Under the pieces are notes generated by a model. It ran no database searches. It saw only the letters and a list, made by a program, of their open reading frames with translations, and was not told the origin of the DNA. A program made the translations under genes and the position numbers. Shown here piece by piece: positions 11,380 through 23,300 of a DNA stretch of 64,000 bases. Origin of the DNA: Pelecanus crispus (Eukaryota > Chordata > Aves > Pelecaniformes > Pelecanidae); contig NC_134661.1 of NCBI RefSeq assembly GCF_030463565.1, forward strand, positions 8,642,542 to 8,706,541, given 5' to 3'. Positions within the stretch are counted from its first letter, which is position 1. Each line of letters begins with the position of its first letter.

Positions 11380-14300
11380 CTGAGAACTGGTAGGATTCAA
11401 CAGAGCATTAGTTCTCTCTGCAGGTCTCTTAGAACCCTCCCATAGACTTGCCAAGCTGGTGAAGGGGGCTTTAAATGAAAGTTGCCAGGGGAGGGGAACC
11501 TCAATCCATCCCACTCCTACCAGTTTTGTGGTCGGCAGGAGAGTGCCTGAAGAGCAGCACAAAGGAATTCCAGCCGCTCCAGTCAGTAAGTCAGCTTTGG
11601 GGGGGGGGGGGGGGGGGGGGAGGGGGGCGACTTAAATGCCTCTGTGCAAACGCACGTAGCACAGGGAGTAAACGAGAGGAGTTAGAGATGTGCGCACGCC
11701 TGCAGGGCCGTGATCTTACTGGCATCGCGGAGACGTGGTGGGACAGCTCCTGCGACTGGAGGGTTGGAATGGAAGGATACAGGCTCTCTAGGAAGGACAG
11801 GGAGGGGAGATGAGGAGGGGCTGTCAGCCTCTGTGTCAGTGACCAGCTGGAGTGCATGGAGCTCCGCCTGGGGATGGACACGGAGCCGACCGAGAGCTTA
11901 TGGGTCAGCATTAAAGGGAGGGCAGGGACAGGTGACATTATAGCAGGGGTCTGCTACAGGCCACCTCACCGGGAAGACCGAGTGGATGAGGCCCTCTATA
12001 GACAGATAGGAGCAGGCTCACGTTTGCAAGCCCTGGCCCTCTTGGGGGACTTTAACCACCCCGATATCTGTTGGAGGGACAACACAGCATGGCATAAGCA
12101 ATCCGTGAGGTTCTTGGAATGCGTTGATGATAACGTCCTTCCCCAAGTGACAGAGAAGCCAACGAGGACAGGTGCTGTGGTGGACCTTGTTCTCACCAAT
12201 AAGGAGGGGCTGTTGGGGAATGTGAAGCTCAAGGGCAGCCTTGGCTGCAGTGACCGTGACATGGTGGAGTTTGAGATCCTTCGGGCACTGAGGAGGGTGT
12301 GCAGCAAGCTCACTACCCTGGACTTCAGGAGGGCAGACTTCGCGGGTCTGCTCAGTAGAGTACCATGGGATAAAGCCCTGGAGGGAAGAGGGGCCCAAGA
12401 AAGCTGGTTAGTATTCAAGGATCACCTCCTTTAAGCTCAGGAGCGATGCATCCCAACAAAGAGGAAGTCAGGCAAAAACGCCAGGAGGCCTGCATGGATG
12501 AACAAGGAGCTCCCAGACAAACTCAAACACAAAAAGGAAGCCTACAGAGGGTGGAAGCAAGGACAGGTAGCCTGGGAGGAATACAGAGAAATTGTCCAAG
12601 CACCCAGGGATCAGGTTAGGAAAGCTAAAGCCCTCATAGAATTAAATCTGGCCAGGGAAGTCGAGGGCAACAAGAAAAGCTTCTATAGGTACATCAGTGA
12701 TAAAAGGAAGACTAGGGAAAATGTGGACCCTCTCCGGAAGGAAACAGGAGACCTATTTACCTGGGATATGGAGAAGGCTGAGGTACTCAGTGACTTCTTT
12801 GCCTCAGTCTTCACCAGCAAGTTTCAAGCCACAGTAGCAGAAGGCAAAGGCAGGGACTGGCAGAATGAAGAACAGCCCACTGGAGGGAGAGGATCGGGTT
12901 CGAGACCATCTAAGGAACCAGAAGATGCACAAGTCCATGGGACCTGATGAGACGCGTTGGCGGGTCCCGAGAGAACTGGTGGATGAAGTTGCCAAGCCAC
13001 TGTCCATCGTATTTGAGAAGTTGTGGCAGTCCAGTGAAGTTCCTGCTGACTGGTAGAGAGGAAACGTAACACCCGTTTTTCAAAAGGGGAAAAAAGGAAG
13101 ACTGGGCAACTACAGGCCAGTCAGTCTCACCTCTGTGCCTGGGAAGATCATGGAGCAGATCCTCCTGGAAACCATGCTAAGGCACATGGAAAATAAGAAG
13201 GCGATTGGTGCCAGCCAACACAGCTTCGCTAAGGGCAAATCGTGCCTGACAAATTTGGTGGCCTTCTACAACGGGGTTACAGCATTGGTGGATAAGGGAA
13301 GTGCAGCTGACATCATCTGCCTGGACTTGTGCAAAGCATTCGGTGCGGTCCCGCACGACATCCTTGTCTCTAGATTGGAGGCACATGGATTTGACGGATA
13401 GACCACTCGGTGGATAAGGAATTGGCTGGACGGTCGCACTCAAAGAGTTGCCATCAACAGCTTGATGTCTGAGTGGAGACCAGTGACGAGTGGCGTTCCT
13501 CAGGGGTCGGGACTGGGACTGGCACTGCTTAACATCTTTGTCAGTGACATGGACAGTGGGATCAAGTGCACCCTCAGCAAGTTTGCAGATGACACCAAGC
13601 TGTGTGGTGTGGTCGACATGCTGGAGGGAAGGGATGCCATCCAGAGCGACCTTGACAGGCTTGAGAGGTGGGCCCGTGCAAACCTCATGAAGTACAACAA
13701 GGCCAAGTGCAAGGTCCTGCACATGGGTCGGGGCAATCCCAAGCACAAGTACAGGGCTAGGTGGAGAATGGATTGAGAGCAGCCCTGAGGAGAAGGACTT
13801 GGGGGTGTTGGCTGAGGAGAAGCTCAGCATGACCCGGCAATGTGCGCTCGCAGCCCAGAAAGCAAACTGTATCCTGGGCCGCATCCAACGAAGCGTGACC
13901 AGCAGCAGAGGGAGGTGATTCTCCCCCTCTGCTCCACTCTTGTGAGACCCCACCTGGAGTACTGCGTTCAGCTCTGGGGCCCCCAACATAAGGAGGACAT
14001 GGACCTGTTGGAGCGAGTCCAGAGGAGGGCCACAAAAATGATCCCGGGGTGGAGCACCTCTCCTATGAAGACAGGCTGAGAGAGTTGGGGTGGTTTAGCC
14101 TGGTGAAGAGAAGGCTCCGGGGAGACCTTATAGCACCCTTCCAGTACCCAAAGGAGGCCTACAAGAAAGCTGGAGAGGGACTTTTTACAAGGGCGTGTGG
14201 TGATAGGACAAGGGGTAATGCCTTTAAACTGAAAGAGGGTACATTTAGATTAGATCTAAGGAAGAAACTCTTCACTAGGAGGGTGGCAAGGCACTGGAAC

Positions 14301-14474
14301 AAGTTGTCCGGAGAAGTTGTGGATGCCCCATCCCTGGAAGTGTTCAAGGCCAGGCTGGATGGGGCTTTGAGCAACCTGGTCCTAGTGGAAGGTGTCCCTG
14401 CCCGTGGCAGGGGGGTTGGAACTGGACGATCTTTACGATCCCTTCCAACCCAAACCGTTCTCTGATTCTGTGAT
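11380..14474 (+). mobile_element. CR1 LINE retrotransposon, 5'-truncated and decayed
   Basis: Conceptual translation gives the CR1 ORF2 protein in order. The endonuclease start is near 11,640 (NARSTGSKREELE, then AETWWDSS). More endonuclease follows (GVCYRPPHRE, LLGDFNHPDICW, VVDLVLTNKEGLL), then the linker ([19 protein letters not shown]). The reverse transcriptase follows at about 13,080-13,770 ([38 protein letters not shown]). The C-terminal domain is PHLEYCVQLWGP and LLERVQRRATKMI. The element ends at 14,461-14,474 in the typical CR1 tail word tgattctgtga. ORF1 is missing and in-frame stops (for example near 12,432 and 13,054) show it is dead. Where the active element has the catalytic FADD box, this copy keeps FADD. 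The 5' boundary is approximate; a run of 22 G interrupts the element at 11,599. Confidence 0.9.
11599..11620 (+). repeat. G22 homopolymer inside the CR1 copy
   Basis: Twenty-two consecutive G lie at 11,599-11,620, followed after one A by six more G. The run sits between the CR1 leader and the start of the endonuclease frame, where related CR1 copies have only a short G stretch. It is a G-quadruplex candidate, and its true length may be misassembled. Confidence 0.85.
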
Positions 14475-15680
14475 ACAGCTGATGAGCGTCCCACTTTTTC
14501 TGCTGTTTTAAAAGGGCGTGAGAAGAATCCTCGAAATGAATAGAAGAGAAAACGGGCTTCTCTGGGCTATCCATCTGACAGTATAAGAGCAAGGTAATTT
14601 CATGACGCATTCGAAGCGGCCGACTCTTGTCAGTGGGAGCGTTGCTCTGTGGAACCGCCCGCCTCCGGTGTCTCCAACCCCAGCCGGCCGAAGCAAGGCT
14701 CAAATGAGAATGCCTTTAACAGTAGCAGCCTGGGTTAAGGCTGTTCTCGCTGGTGATAAACACGCTCAGGCGAGCGCTCCCGTACAGGGGTTAGGGAGAT
14801 GCTCCTGCAATTGTTGGTTGCTAAATAGCATGCTGGCTCAGAGCTGTGCTTGTCGGGCTCGGGTGGGTTCCTGGGCTCGTCTGGCTGTTAGAGCCCGTTG
14901 CTGACTCTTGGCTGGAGCTGGCTGGGTGACAGCAATGCTGGTTCGCTACTGTTTTTGAGGGTTTTGTTTCTCACTGGAACAGACTCAAAACCAATTGAAT
15001 GGTCTTGCGAAAAGGATTGTTTTGGAACAACCATTTTTGCATGGAAAAGGTCAAGTTTCTGATTCTGGTCTTTTTCTCAAATCAGAAATGATCCAAGAGT
15101 CTCGGGCTTCAGAAATCTTGCTTCTGGAAAGTTTGTCGTAGTCTTTGCCTCCATTAAATATTCTGACTTTAATGAAATAGTATGGTATTTCTTTGGAGGT
15201 GTTCCAAGCCCTTCTGCTGTTAACCCTGGGAGGACTGGTAGTCTGGGAGTGGTGTTAGGCAGTGTGCCCGTCATCTCATCCAGACTTGGGGTGCGAGGGA
15301 TTTCGGGAGGGGGTGGCGGGTCTTTAGGGTCTCTCCTTTTGCTGTTCTCTGCCTAATGCCTTTCTTCAAGAAGGCCTTGAGCTTGCTTAGGACCTCTCAT
15401 TTCCAAAGCCAAGGTGTTTCACTTGAGTTTGTGGTGGTGTCCACGGGACGTTTTGGATCGGGCTTCTCCCAGGATTGCTGCTTGTAGTGCGCTGGTGGGT
15501 GGTTATCAGCATAGGCGATGTGCTTAGAGGGTGTTTGCAATGGCAACCTGGTCTTGTTGCTTCCCGGACTGGCTGGCAGAGAGGGGCTGGGTGACTTTCT
15601 GCTCATTGCATCACTCTTGTCACGACCCGTCTCCTCTCGTGGGTTGGGCGTTTGTGAGCTGCGGGGCACGTCAGCACAGC
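14475..15680. other. Noncoding stretch between CR1 and MIR-type SINE
   Basis: No protein, RNA gene or recognisable repeat could be supported in this part. Open frames are short and conflict between strands. It lies upstream of BCL9L on the same strand and is probably intronic or 5' flank. Confidence 0.45.
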
Positions 15681-15770
15681 TCAGGAGGCCTGGGTTCTGG
15701 TCGTCGCTGTGTATGCGCAAGTCAGTAGGCATCTGGGTTTCGCAAGAGCTTTCCCCAGCATCTGATAGGA
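15681..15770 (+). repeat. Probable MIR-type SINE fragment
   Basis: The sequence follows the MIR/MIR1_Amn core pattern. A tcaggaggcctgggttctgg block matches the expected CAGGAGACCTGGGTTC. It is followed by gcaagtca (CTTGGGCAAGTCA) and later ttccccagcatctga (TTTCCCCATCTGTAA). Divergence is high, so the call is tentative. MIR elements of this type predate the split of birds and mammals. Confidence 0.5.
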
Positions 15771-16307
15771 GGGAGGTGCGGCGAAGCTCCGTCCTTTTTG
15801 AACCGTTGTGACTCTGGTTTCCCGGCTTCCTCTCGCACCCTTTCTCCCGACAGGGATAGCACGGCAGCAATGTCAGCAAGCATCGAGATGTGGAAGCGCG
15901 GGGCAGGCTGGCTGGCGGCTGGGAGGCTTTCCTGCCCAACCGGGAGGCGGGCGCGGGCTCCGCATTCTTGCGGCAGTGTTGGGAATCTGCGTTACCGTCC
16001 TTCGGAGCGAGCGGGAGCATGATTCACCAGAAAGTCCTCCAGGAACACAGTGGGGTTTCAGGTTTCTTGAACTATCAGCTAGCAATTCCGGGATTGGGAA
16101 TATGTCAGCCTGGTCTCTTCTCGCCCAGAGCTTCCTCCTCCCCCTCTGCTGCTGTTCAGACCATACTGGAGGAGACTTACTGAAAGCAGGTTTTGTTGTT
16201 TTGTTTTGAGGTTTCTTGTCTGCTAAGGTCCCAGTCTGTGATTTAAAGCTGTGGCTTTTCGTATGTACCAGGCACAAATACTCTCCCTCTGCATTTAGAT
16301 GTAGCAC

Positions 16308-16498
16308 TTCATTCAACAGAGATATTTATTGTGCCTTGTAAGCCTCTCTCCCCATGTGAGGTAGGCTGGGTTGTCCCCCCATTTAGTGACGGAGGAATCG
16401 AGGCACCCGGAAAGAGTACGTCTTGCTCAGGGTCATTCGTGGAATCGGTGGCAGCCGGGGGTAGAAGCCAGGAGTCTCGGCTCCTCGCTGTAACCACT
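16308..16498 (-). repeat. Ancient MIR-type SINE (MIR1_Amn-like), antisense
   Basis: Read on the minus strand, the piece starts with agtggttacagc (MIR AGTGGTTAAGAGC). It continues with gactcctggcttctacccccggctg (GACTCCTGGGTTC..CCCGGCT) and a gagcaag block. Then come tgcctcgattcctccgtcactaaatgggg (GCCTCAGTTTCC..GTAAAATGGGG) and cctacctcacatgggg. It ends in caataaatatctctgttgaatgaa, which matches the MIR 3' end (AATAAATGTTTGTTGAATGAA). The whole core and the 3' end are therefore present. It is a deep amniote fossil SINE in the BCL9L upstream region. Confidence 0.8.
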
Positions 16499-19400
16499 GG
16501 GAATTAAGTTTGCTATTGTCTTTAAAACTGCTGGGCTGGAGTGGGTGTGTTGCTAAATTGCAGAGGGAGCCAGATTTCTATGCAATCTCCTTTTTGTCGT
16601 GTTCTTTTCAAGATGTTTTGGATCGTTTGTCTCCCCGTGTCAGTGTATCTACTTTCTAATTAATTCTCTTCTGTGGCCCAGATGTGTGGCATGCCTGCTG
16701 GAATCTAGTTTGAATCTAGGGGCGTGTGCAAGGAGCTTACAGCAATCGAGATGCCTATCGGTGTACTGCAACCAGACAGATGGGAGGCCGGGACGGATCC
16801 CCGCTATACATCTGCAACAGGATCCAACTGTCGCTACTCCCAAAAGCAGAGCAGAATCCACGGGCAGCTGCTTCTGGCCTTGCTCCCATTAGGATTTGCA
16901 AGGGGAGTGCGGTCAGTCTCAGTTGAGGCCGGAAGAGGAGGGCTTCTGAGGTTGAGCAGGGGTCCCCCGTCAGCCCAGGGTGGTTTCCATCCTGCGACTG
17001 GCCTGAGGCAAGGCGTTGGATGTCCTCCCTGGAGCAGCAGCCTACTCCCAAAATGAAGGAGGAAGATAGATGCCCCAAAAATGTGACACTCTGGAGGGAC
17101 CTCGCAGCCAGCGAGGCTCATCCACACTGCAGGCAGCGTCTGAAGGTTTCTTTGTGGTGGCTGTCAGGTCCTTCAGCACCGACGCGTGTGTTCCCTGCAA
17201 TCTGATCTGAGAAACAGAGGGATAGGGAGTGCATCTCGAGCGTTAATCTCTGGACTCTGCAGGTGCGGTCTTAGCAGGGCCCTGGTTTTCTTCCTCCCTC
17301 CCCACGGTACTCGCATGCCTGTGCTATGCTGTACTAGGGTAGTGCTGCAATGCTGCTGAGCATTCCCGTTTTCGGTGAAGCGCTTTGGGATCTGTTTTGA
17401 ATGCAATATCATGTCCATGCAGATGTGCCACAGGCAGACCCGCGTCTCCCAGCCTATCGTTGATACGGATGGCGGTGGTAGCACCTCCTTGGCTGGTCTA
17501 GCCGCACCCTGGCGTCAGCCGGTTTGTGACCCTCAGGACTGCGGTGCAACGTGTTGCAAAGATTGCCGAGTGCGGCGCAGCAGGCGGGGGCTCTGGGCCA
17601 CCAGCAGCGGGAGCTGCTGCAGGGCTTGCTTTCTGGAATGCTGTCTGGCAGCAGCCTCTTCCAGTGGGGCTGAAGGCTCCCTGCAGCTGGCCAGCCAGCG
17701 GCTGCAGGCAGCGTGTGTGCTTAACGCTGCAGCTTGTGCCATATGGACCTTCTCCTCCTCCCCGCTTGCCCTCTCCACGTCTCCTTCCCCGCTCTGCTCC
17801 CTTCCCCCTGCGAGCGGTTTGACAGAGCAATTGGGCAGGCACTGGGACGGCAGCTCTGACATAAATCTCTCCTGGTGTGGAATGAGGGGTATAAATATCC
17901 AGAGAGTGATGTGATCTTTCCAGCTGCTATTAATAGGTCCCCGGAGAACAAGAGCGAGCGAGCGAGACTGGCTGACACTTAAAGGGCTAGCAACTCCCTT
18001 ATGTGCTGTGAAAATTAATCAGTGCTGTGGCTCACCATCTTCCTCCAGGCTAGAGCAGAGCCCTCGCCGAGGTGCGTGGGGAGGAGGCGGAGGAGGAGGG
18101 AGCAACTAACGACTTGCTAGTTAGGAAGCAGTGATAGGCCAAGCTGTGCACGAACGATCCCACTAACTAACTAGGAATGCCTGGGCGGGCTGTGCGATAA
18201 CGCTGCTTGTGCAGGCTGCGCTCGGTCGGGCGCCACGGCGTGCCAGCCGGCCACCGGCTCAGCCTTGCCTCGCAGGGAGGCAGGTGCCAAGAAGTCCCTT
18301 TTGCAGGCAGGGAACTCGCCGGTGGTGGATGGCAAGCTGCAGCCTGCGCCTTGCGGCGATTGCCGTCTTTCAGGGATTACGGGTCTGCCAAGCGTGCTTT
18401 GCTCTTCGCTTGCGTGCTGTTCTGGGTACGGTGTTTTGCCCTAGCAGAGCGAGTGCTTGGCTTTTACCAATGGTATGTCTTCAGGCCCGCCTTCGGCAAG
18501 CCAGGAGCAGCGTGTGTAGCGCTGCTGAGTTCTTGCGGCGCTATTTAGAGATGCGGGGTTTGGTCTGGAGCCGACGCTTCCTGTCCCTGGGTGGCAGAAG
18601 AAATCTGTGAGCAGCATCTGGCCTGCTCGGTCCAGATGGGAGGAGCAGACCACGGGCCCAGTAACCCCCCGTGTGCCGGGAAATTTCTCTGCCTGCACAC
18701 GGGAAAGGTTCTTGAGCGCGTCATGGGGTTGTCACGCAAAGCACATGGCAGACGTAAGCAAACAGAGAGTAATACCTCAACTTCCACGAACACATGGTGT
18801 ACTCTCCTTCCTCCCTGCTCCCCGAGAAGCAGAGAAGATCATGACAGGCAGTGGGGCTTTCTGCAGCTTTGGCATCGCTGGCTGGGGTAGTGAGGAGGCT
18901 GGAGCAGAGGAACATGAGGGCCCCACGCAGGAAGAGTTATGTCCTCTAGAAGAAGAAAGCCAGGAGCGGTTCTCACGGGGTTGTGCGTCTTTCTGTGCTG
19001 GGACAGCCTCTGAGGGCTTAGCAGGAACGCGGTTCAGGCCAGGAAGAGTCGGTGCGCAAGAGCCATGTCTGAAGGTCAGGGACATCTGCCCGCTCCGGTA
19101 ACCCCTGAGGTGAGGCTGGCCGATGTCCCACGCTGCCCGTGCTGTGTTGAAGAAGGCTACTTGCTGCAAGTAGGAGGTACTCGGAGGCCAGGAGGGACGC
19201 ACCCTGCAGTTACCAGGGTTGTCTGTTGAACTGAGGAGTAGTAGCAGCCCTCCAGAACACGTGATGTGCTCAGGTACTGTGGAGCCGCATCCCAGTCATC
19301 TGTAATGCCCGTGCAGAGCTCCGAGGGGAAGAATCCCAGTGCGAGCCTAAGGGATTCTGCTAAGGCAAATAGATCTGCGAGGAGGGGGGCTGCTGCAGCA

Positions 19401-20310
19401 TTGCTCAGCTGCGTGCACATCCTCCAGCCCAGAAGCCTGCGCGCTCTGCCCTAGCTGCCTCTTCCCTGAAATGCTCTGCCTCAGCCTGCGGGGCTATTCA
19501 GAAAGCTGGGCTGGGTCTGGAGCAGGACAGCGTCACCCTGCTGTCCCAGCAGGCCCCGTGGCACGTTGCATCATCCTGCTGGGCTGGAAGCTGCCGCTGA
19601 AGTGGACGCTCCCCCACCCAGGGCCTTGGACCGGGAGCCGGAATGGTCCCTCAGGCCCCTGGGAGAGACAGGGATACCGCTTAGCTGACGAGTGCCCACA
19701 CTCCCGGCTCTGCCCTTGCCTTGCAGCCCACTGCCTCCTTCTCCTGTTAGCCTTTCCCTGCCCCGTCCCAGCTCGCTCTCTATAGGCTTGCATCAAGACC
19801 ATTTTCTGTCTGCTCAGCTGCCTCCTGTGTGTTTTGCAGAGCACAGGAAACCGATTCAGCGGCAGAAGGGGTCCCTGACACCAGTAGGGCACCAGATTCC
19901 TGTTCAGGGTCACAAAGTTGTCTGAGCTCTGGGAAGACCTGCAAAATAGCTCTAGGGATCCTTCCGCTCACCAAAGGGCCAGGCTGGCCTGGAGCACCCC
20001 ATTCTCATCGCGGCCTCGGAAACGAGGGCTCCGATGTCCGTGCCTGTGCCTTGGAGCGCTGGCAAGCCTGCCGTGCTGGGGTGGGAGTTTGCCACTTGTC
20101 CGCGCGCAGCTAACTGCAGAGCAGGATCCTTTGCTCAAAGGGGCCCGGGCTGGTTCCCGGCGCAAGCGGCTCTGGGTTGTACCTTGCCGCAGGCTTTGTC
20201 TGGCCCTGCGACCAAGCAGCAGCCCCAGTGCCCCGGCCCTGGGCATTGCCCCCGTCAGCTGCACACATGCGAGGGGCACCGCGCTCACTCGCTGCATTCT
20301 TCTTTTGCAG
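16499..20310. other. Noncoding stretch immediately upstream of BCL9L coding exons
   Basis: No coding exon was recognised. Features seen are a TATAAATA at 17,890-17,897, a short GAGCGAGCGAGC tract near 17,952, and a polypyrimidine tract ending in an AG acceptor at 20,310 that opens the first BCL9L coding exon. A noncoding first exon of BCL9L could lie here or further upstream. Confidence 0.45.
17885..17965 (+). promoter_or_regulatory. Candidate TATA-type element upstream of BCL9L
   Basis: TATAAATA at 17,890-17,897 is followed by an A/T-rich ctattaatagg and a purine-rich GAGCGAGCGAGCGAG stretch. The position and strand suit a BCL9L 5' promoter or enhancer. No initiator, CpG island or splice donor confirms it. 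Confidence 0.2.
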
Positions 20311-23300
20311 GTTTCTGACCCAAGGGCCTGGGAGCTCCCTCCACTGGCGCTGTGGGAAGCTTTAGCCAATCCAATGCACCCTGACAACAAACTGCCCAGC
20401 CATGGCAAGGCAGGCAGCAGCGGTGCCCCGGCCCAGCACCACAACGTGAGCCAAGCACCCACCTGCAACCTGGGCTCTAAGGGTGTGGGGGCGGGCAGCC
20501 ATGGCGGCAAGGCCACTCAGATCTCCCCTGGCAACTCTGGACTGAAAAACAGCCAGAACGCTGTCCCAAACTTCAGCTCCTTGAAGGGCAAGGTGAAACG
20601 GGAACGAAGCATCTCGGTGGACTCCGGAGAACAGCGAGAAGCCAGCACCCCTTCGCAGGACGCAGAATCAAAAGGTAATACTCTCCTGAACCTTGCCTCA
20701 GCACGTCCTCCTTGCAGTTGCTCCAAGCGTCCTGGCAGGACCTGGGATGGGAGCAGCTGTGAGCATCTTGGGTTTCTGTGCTACGGCTGCTGTCTGGGCT
20801 TGTCCTGGCTGCCGGTGCGTCTTTGCATCACTGCTTGTCGCATCTGCGGTTTTGGAACCGGAGCGGCTGAGCATTGTCTTTACATTTAATTCCCTAAACT
20901 GTTTGTTACACTGAGAATCTGGGATTCTGGTTTCACGGGCTACTGAGGCCGGCTAAGCAAGGGCACGGTTCGCTGAAACGGTGCTGAACGCCCCTGCTTT
21001 GCAACGTGAAGACTTTCAACTTCGTTTTCTGTCTCCTTGCTGTTGGCAAAGAGCTGCCTTTGCGGTGTTCTTGCAGCTGCCCAACGACTCAGTCGTGGTT
21101 AGCGAGGAGGTGCTGTGAGGGTCGCTGTCTGAACAGCTCTGTGGTTTCATCAGCAATGGATGACTCTTGTGTTACAGCACGTGGCTTCTGGAAAAGGGCT
21201 GAGTCAGTGCTTCCAAACCCTCTCGCTTCCCTGTCCTCACCAGCCTTCCCTGTAGCCTCTCGCATTCCACCAAACTCTGTGCTCAACAGCCACATAGGAC
21301 GCTTGAGCATCTTGCGGGGCGTTGTCGGAGGAGAAATCCCAGCGGTGCCCTTGGTTCCAACCGAGACTCGCACCCGGTCCCCAAACGTGGAGCCGCCGTT
21401 CTGGCTCGTGGCCCCTAAGCGTTTGGTTTCACAGCCAAAGCTGCGTTGCCTGACTAGCTTAGGCTAGAGCCGTGCCTCGGAAGAACGGGTAGAACGTACC
21501 CGAACAGACCTCCTGCCCCCAGACGTGCTTTCTCCCCATTGCATTAGGGGGTTATAGTATGCCACGGATCATAAGCATTTGTAGCTTTATCCCAGAACTG
21601 TCTTGCAGCCCAAACTTCCACAAGGAAATTATTAAAGTGGCTTACAGAGTCATAGACTCGTTTAAGTTGGAAAAGACCTTTAAGATCATCCAGTCCAACC
21701 ATTGATCGGGACTGCCCAAATCTCCTGTGTTCCTGCTGCAGCGCACTGGTAGGTCATGTGAATATATCTTGGAAACTACTAGATGGTGTAAAAAAGGGAG
21801 GCCGGATGGTGTTATGTTGGAGTTAAAGCACAGGACTGGAAGGTATCCATCCTGTGTCCGATTCCTTTCCCCGGGTCCCTGGGTGCCTTTAGGCAAGCTA
21901 CGTCCTCTCTGAGCTGCATCAGCCCCATCTGAGAAATGGAGGGAGCATCCGAGTTTACAGAGGGCATAAAGGCCCCTGCCTGATTCATGTCTGCGAAGAG
22001 CAGAGTCTGTCTCTTGTTCCTACAATGGATGGGAACGTGCCCTCCCATTCGATTTCCAGGTTTTAATTGCTAAATCACAGGCCCCTTACATTTAGGGTTA
22101 ATGCCCAAAGCTCCCTGGTTTGGAACAGCAGTCAGACATGTCCTGTCTTTGCGAAAGACTCCTTTCAGACAGTAAGAAATGCATCTCGTTCTGATCTGCT
22201 AGCTCTCACAGGAGCGTCTCACCAGGTCTGGCTGCAAAGACAAGGAGCCCAGACTGAGCAGATGCTTCAGGATCTTTACCAGGGCTGGGCAGATGTCGGC
22301 ATAAGGCTTCTCGCCCAGCGCATCCCGGCTGGGTTGGCAGTGCCGGTGTGCAGCACGCAGCTGGGCAGGGCCCCAGCCTTCCCGGCCCGTGCCAGGTCTC
22401 CTCAGCTCTTCTGATGGTTCTGTCCCTTTGCAGGTGAGGTGGCTCCCCGTAGCAAGCGGCGGTGCGTGCTGGAAAGGAAGCAGCCATACAGCGGGGACGA
22501 ATGGTGCTCTGGGCCGGACAGCGAGGAAGACGACAAGCCCATCAGCAGTGCGCACAGTGAGTGTCTACCTCCTTACCAGCTCAGAAGCTTGAATAAAGCC
22601 AGCCCCTCCTGCAGCTCAGCGGGGCAGACGGCACTGGCACCTTTAGCTTTGCCTGTGCGTGCTGGCTTAGCCGGGTGTGTGGCACGGTGGGCCGTCGCAG
22701 TTGGCCGTCATTGTGCTGTGAGAGTGTTTGTGGCCATGCAGCGAGGCGTGGGACCTATTTTGTGGAGGTGCTTCCGAGACACTGGAGGGGAAGGCGTTGA
22801 GGTTGGATGTCCCTGCTGTACGTTGCTCTGGCCACACCAGCGGCAGAATTGCCATCTTGAAAGCGTGCCTGTCTTAAATCTGGTTAAGCATGCCTACCCT
22901 GGTCATGGTGGCAGCCAGACCACACAACATGCGTTGCCCCTGTCGCAGCAGCTAAGTCTGTGCCAGGCCATCCACCCGGCCCTCTGCAGCTGTGCTTTAA
23001 AGGCAGCTGAGGCTAAAGAGGCTCTCGGCATCTCGACAGCGGTTCGGGCAGGGCTGAGCTGGCCAAGGTGTGCATCATTTGGGGCAACAAGCTGTAGGTC
23101 TCTTCTGTTTTCCAAAAGCATCAAAACTCTTGCTTTTTTTTTTTTTTTGTATCTAGAATTGAGTTTACATTCAAATTGTGACAGGGAGAATATCTGAGAG
23201 AACAGGGCAAGGTCCTGCGGGGCCCAAGGGCCGCAGCTGATGGAGAACATGGAATCGTATACAACCAAGTAGAGGGTGGCTTCTGTGCCTGCCAGTGCAC

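Noticed and set aside
17370-17405. gtgaagcgctttgggatctg, a MIR 3'-type word
   Set aside because: A single 20-base match without the rest of the element is not enough.
22557-23197. Extension of the BCL9L frame beyond exon 2
   Set aside because: This is intron read-through after a clear GTGAGT donor; the human protein continues with exon 3 and not with this sequence.
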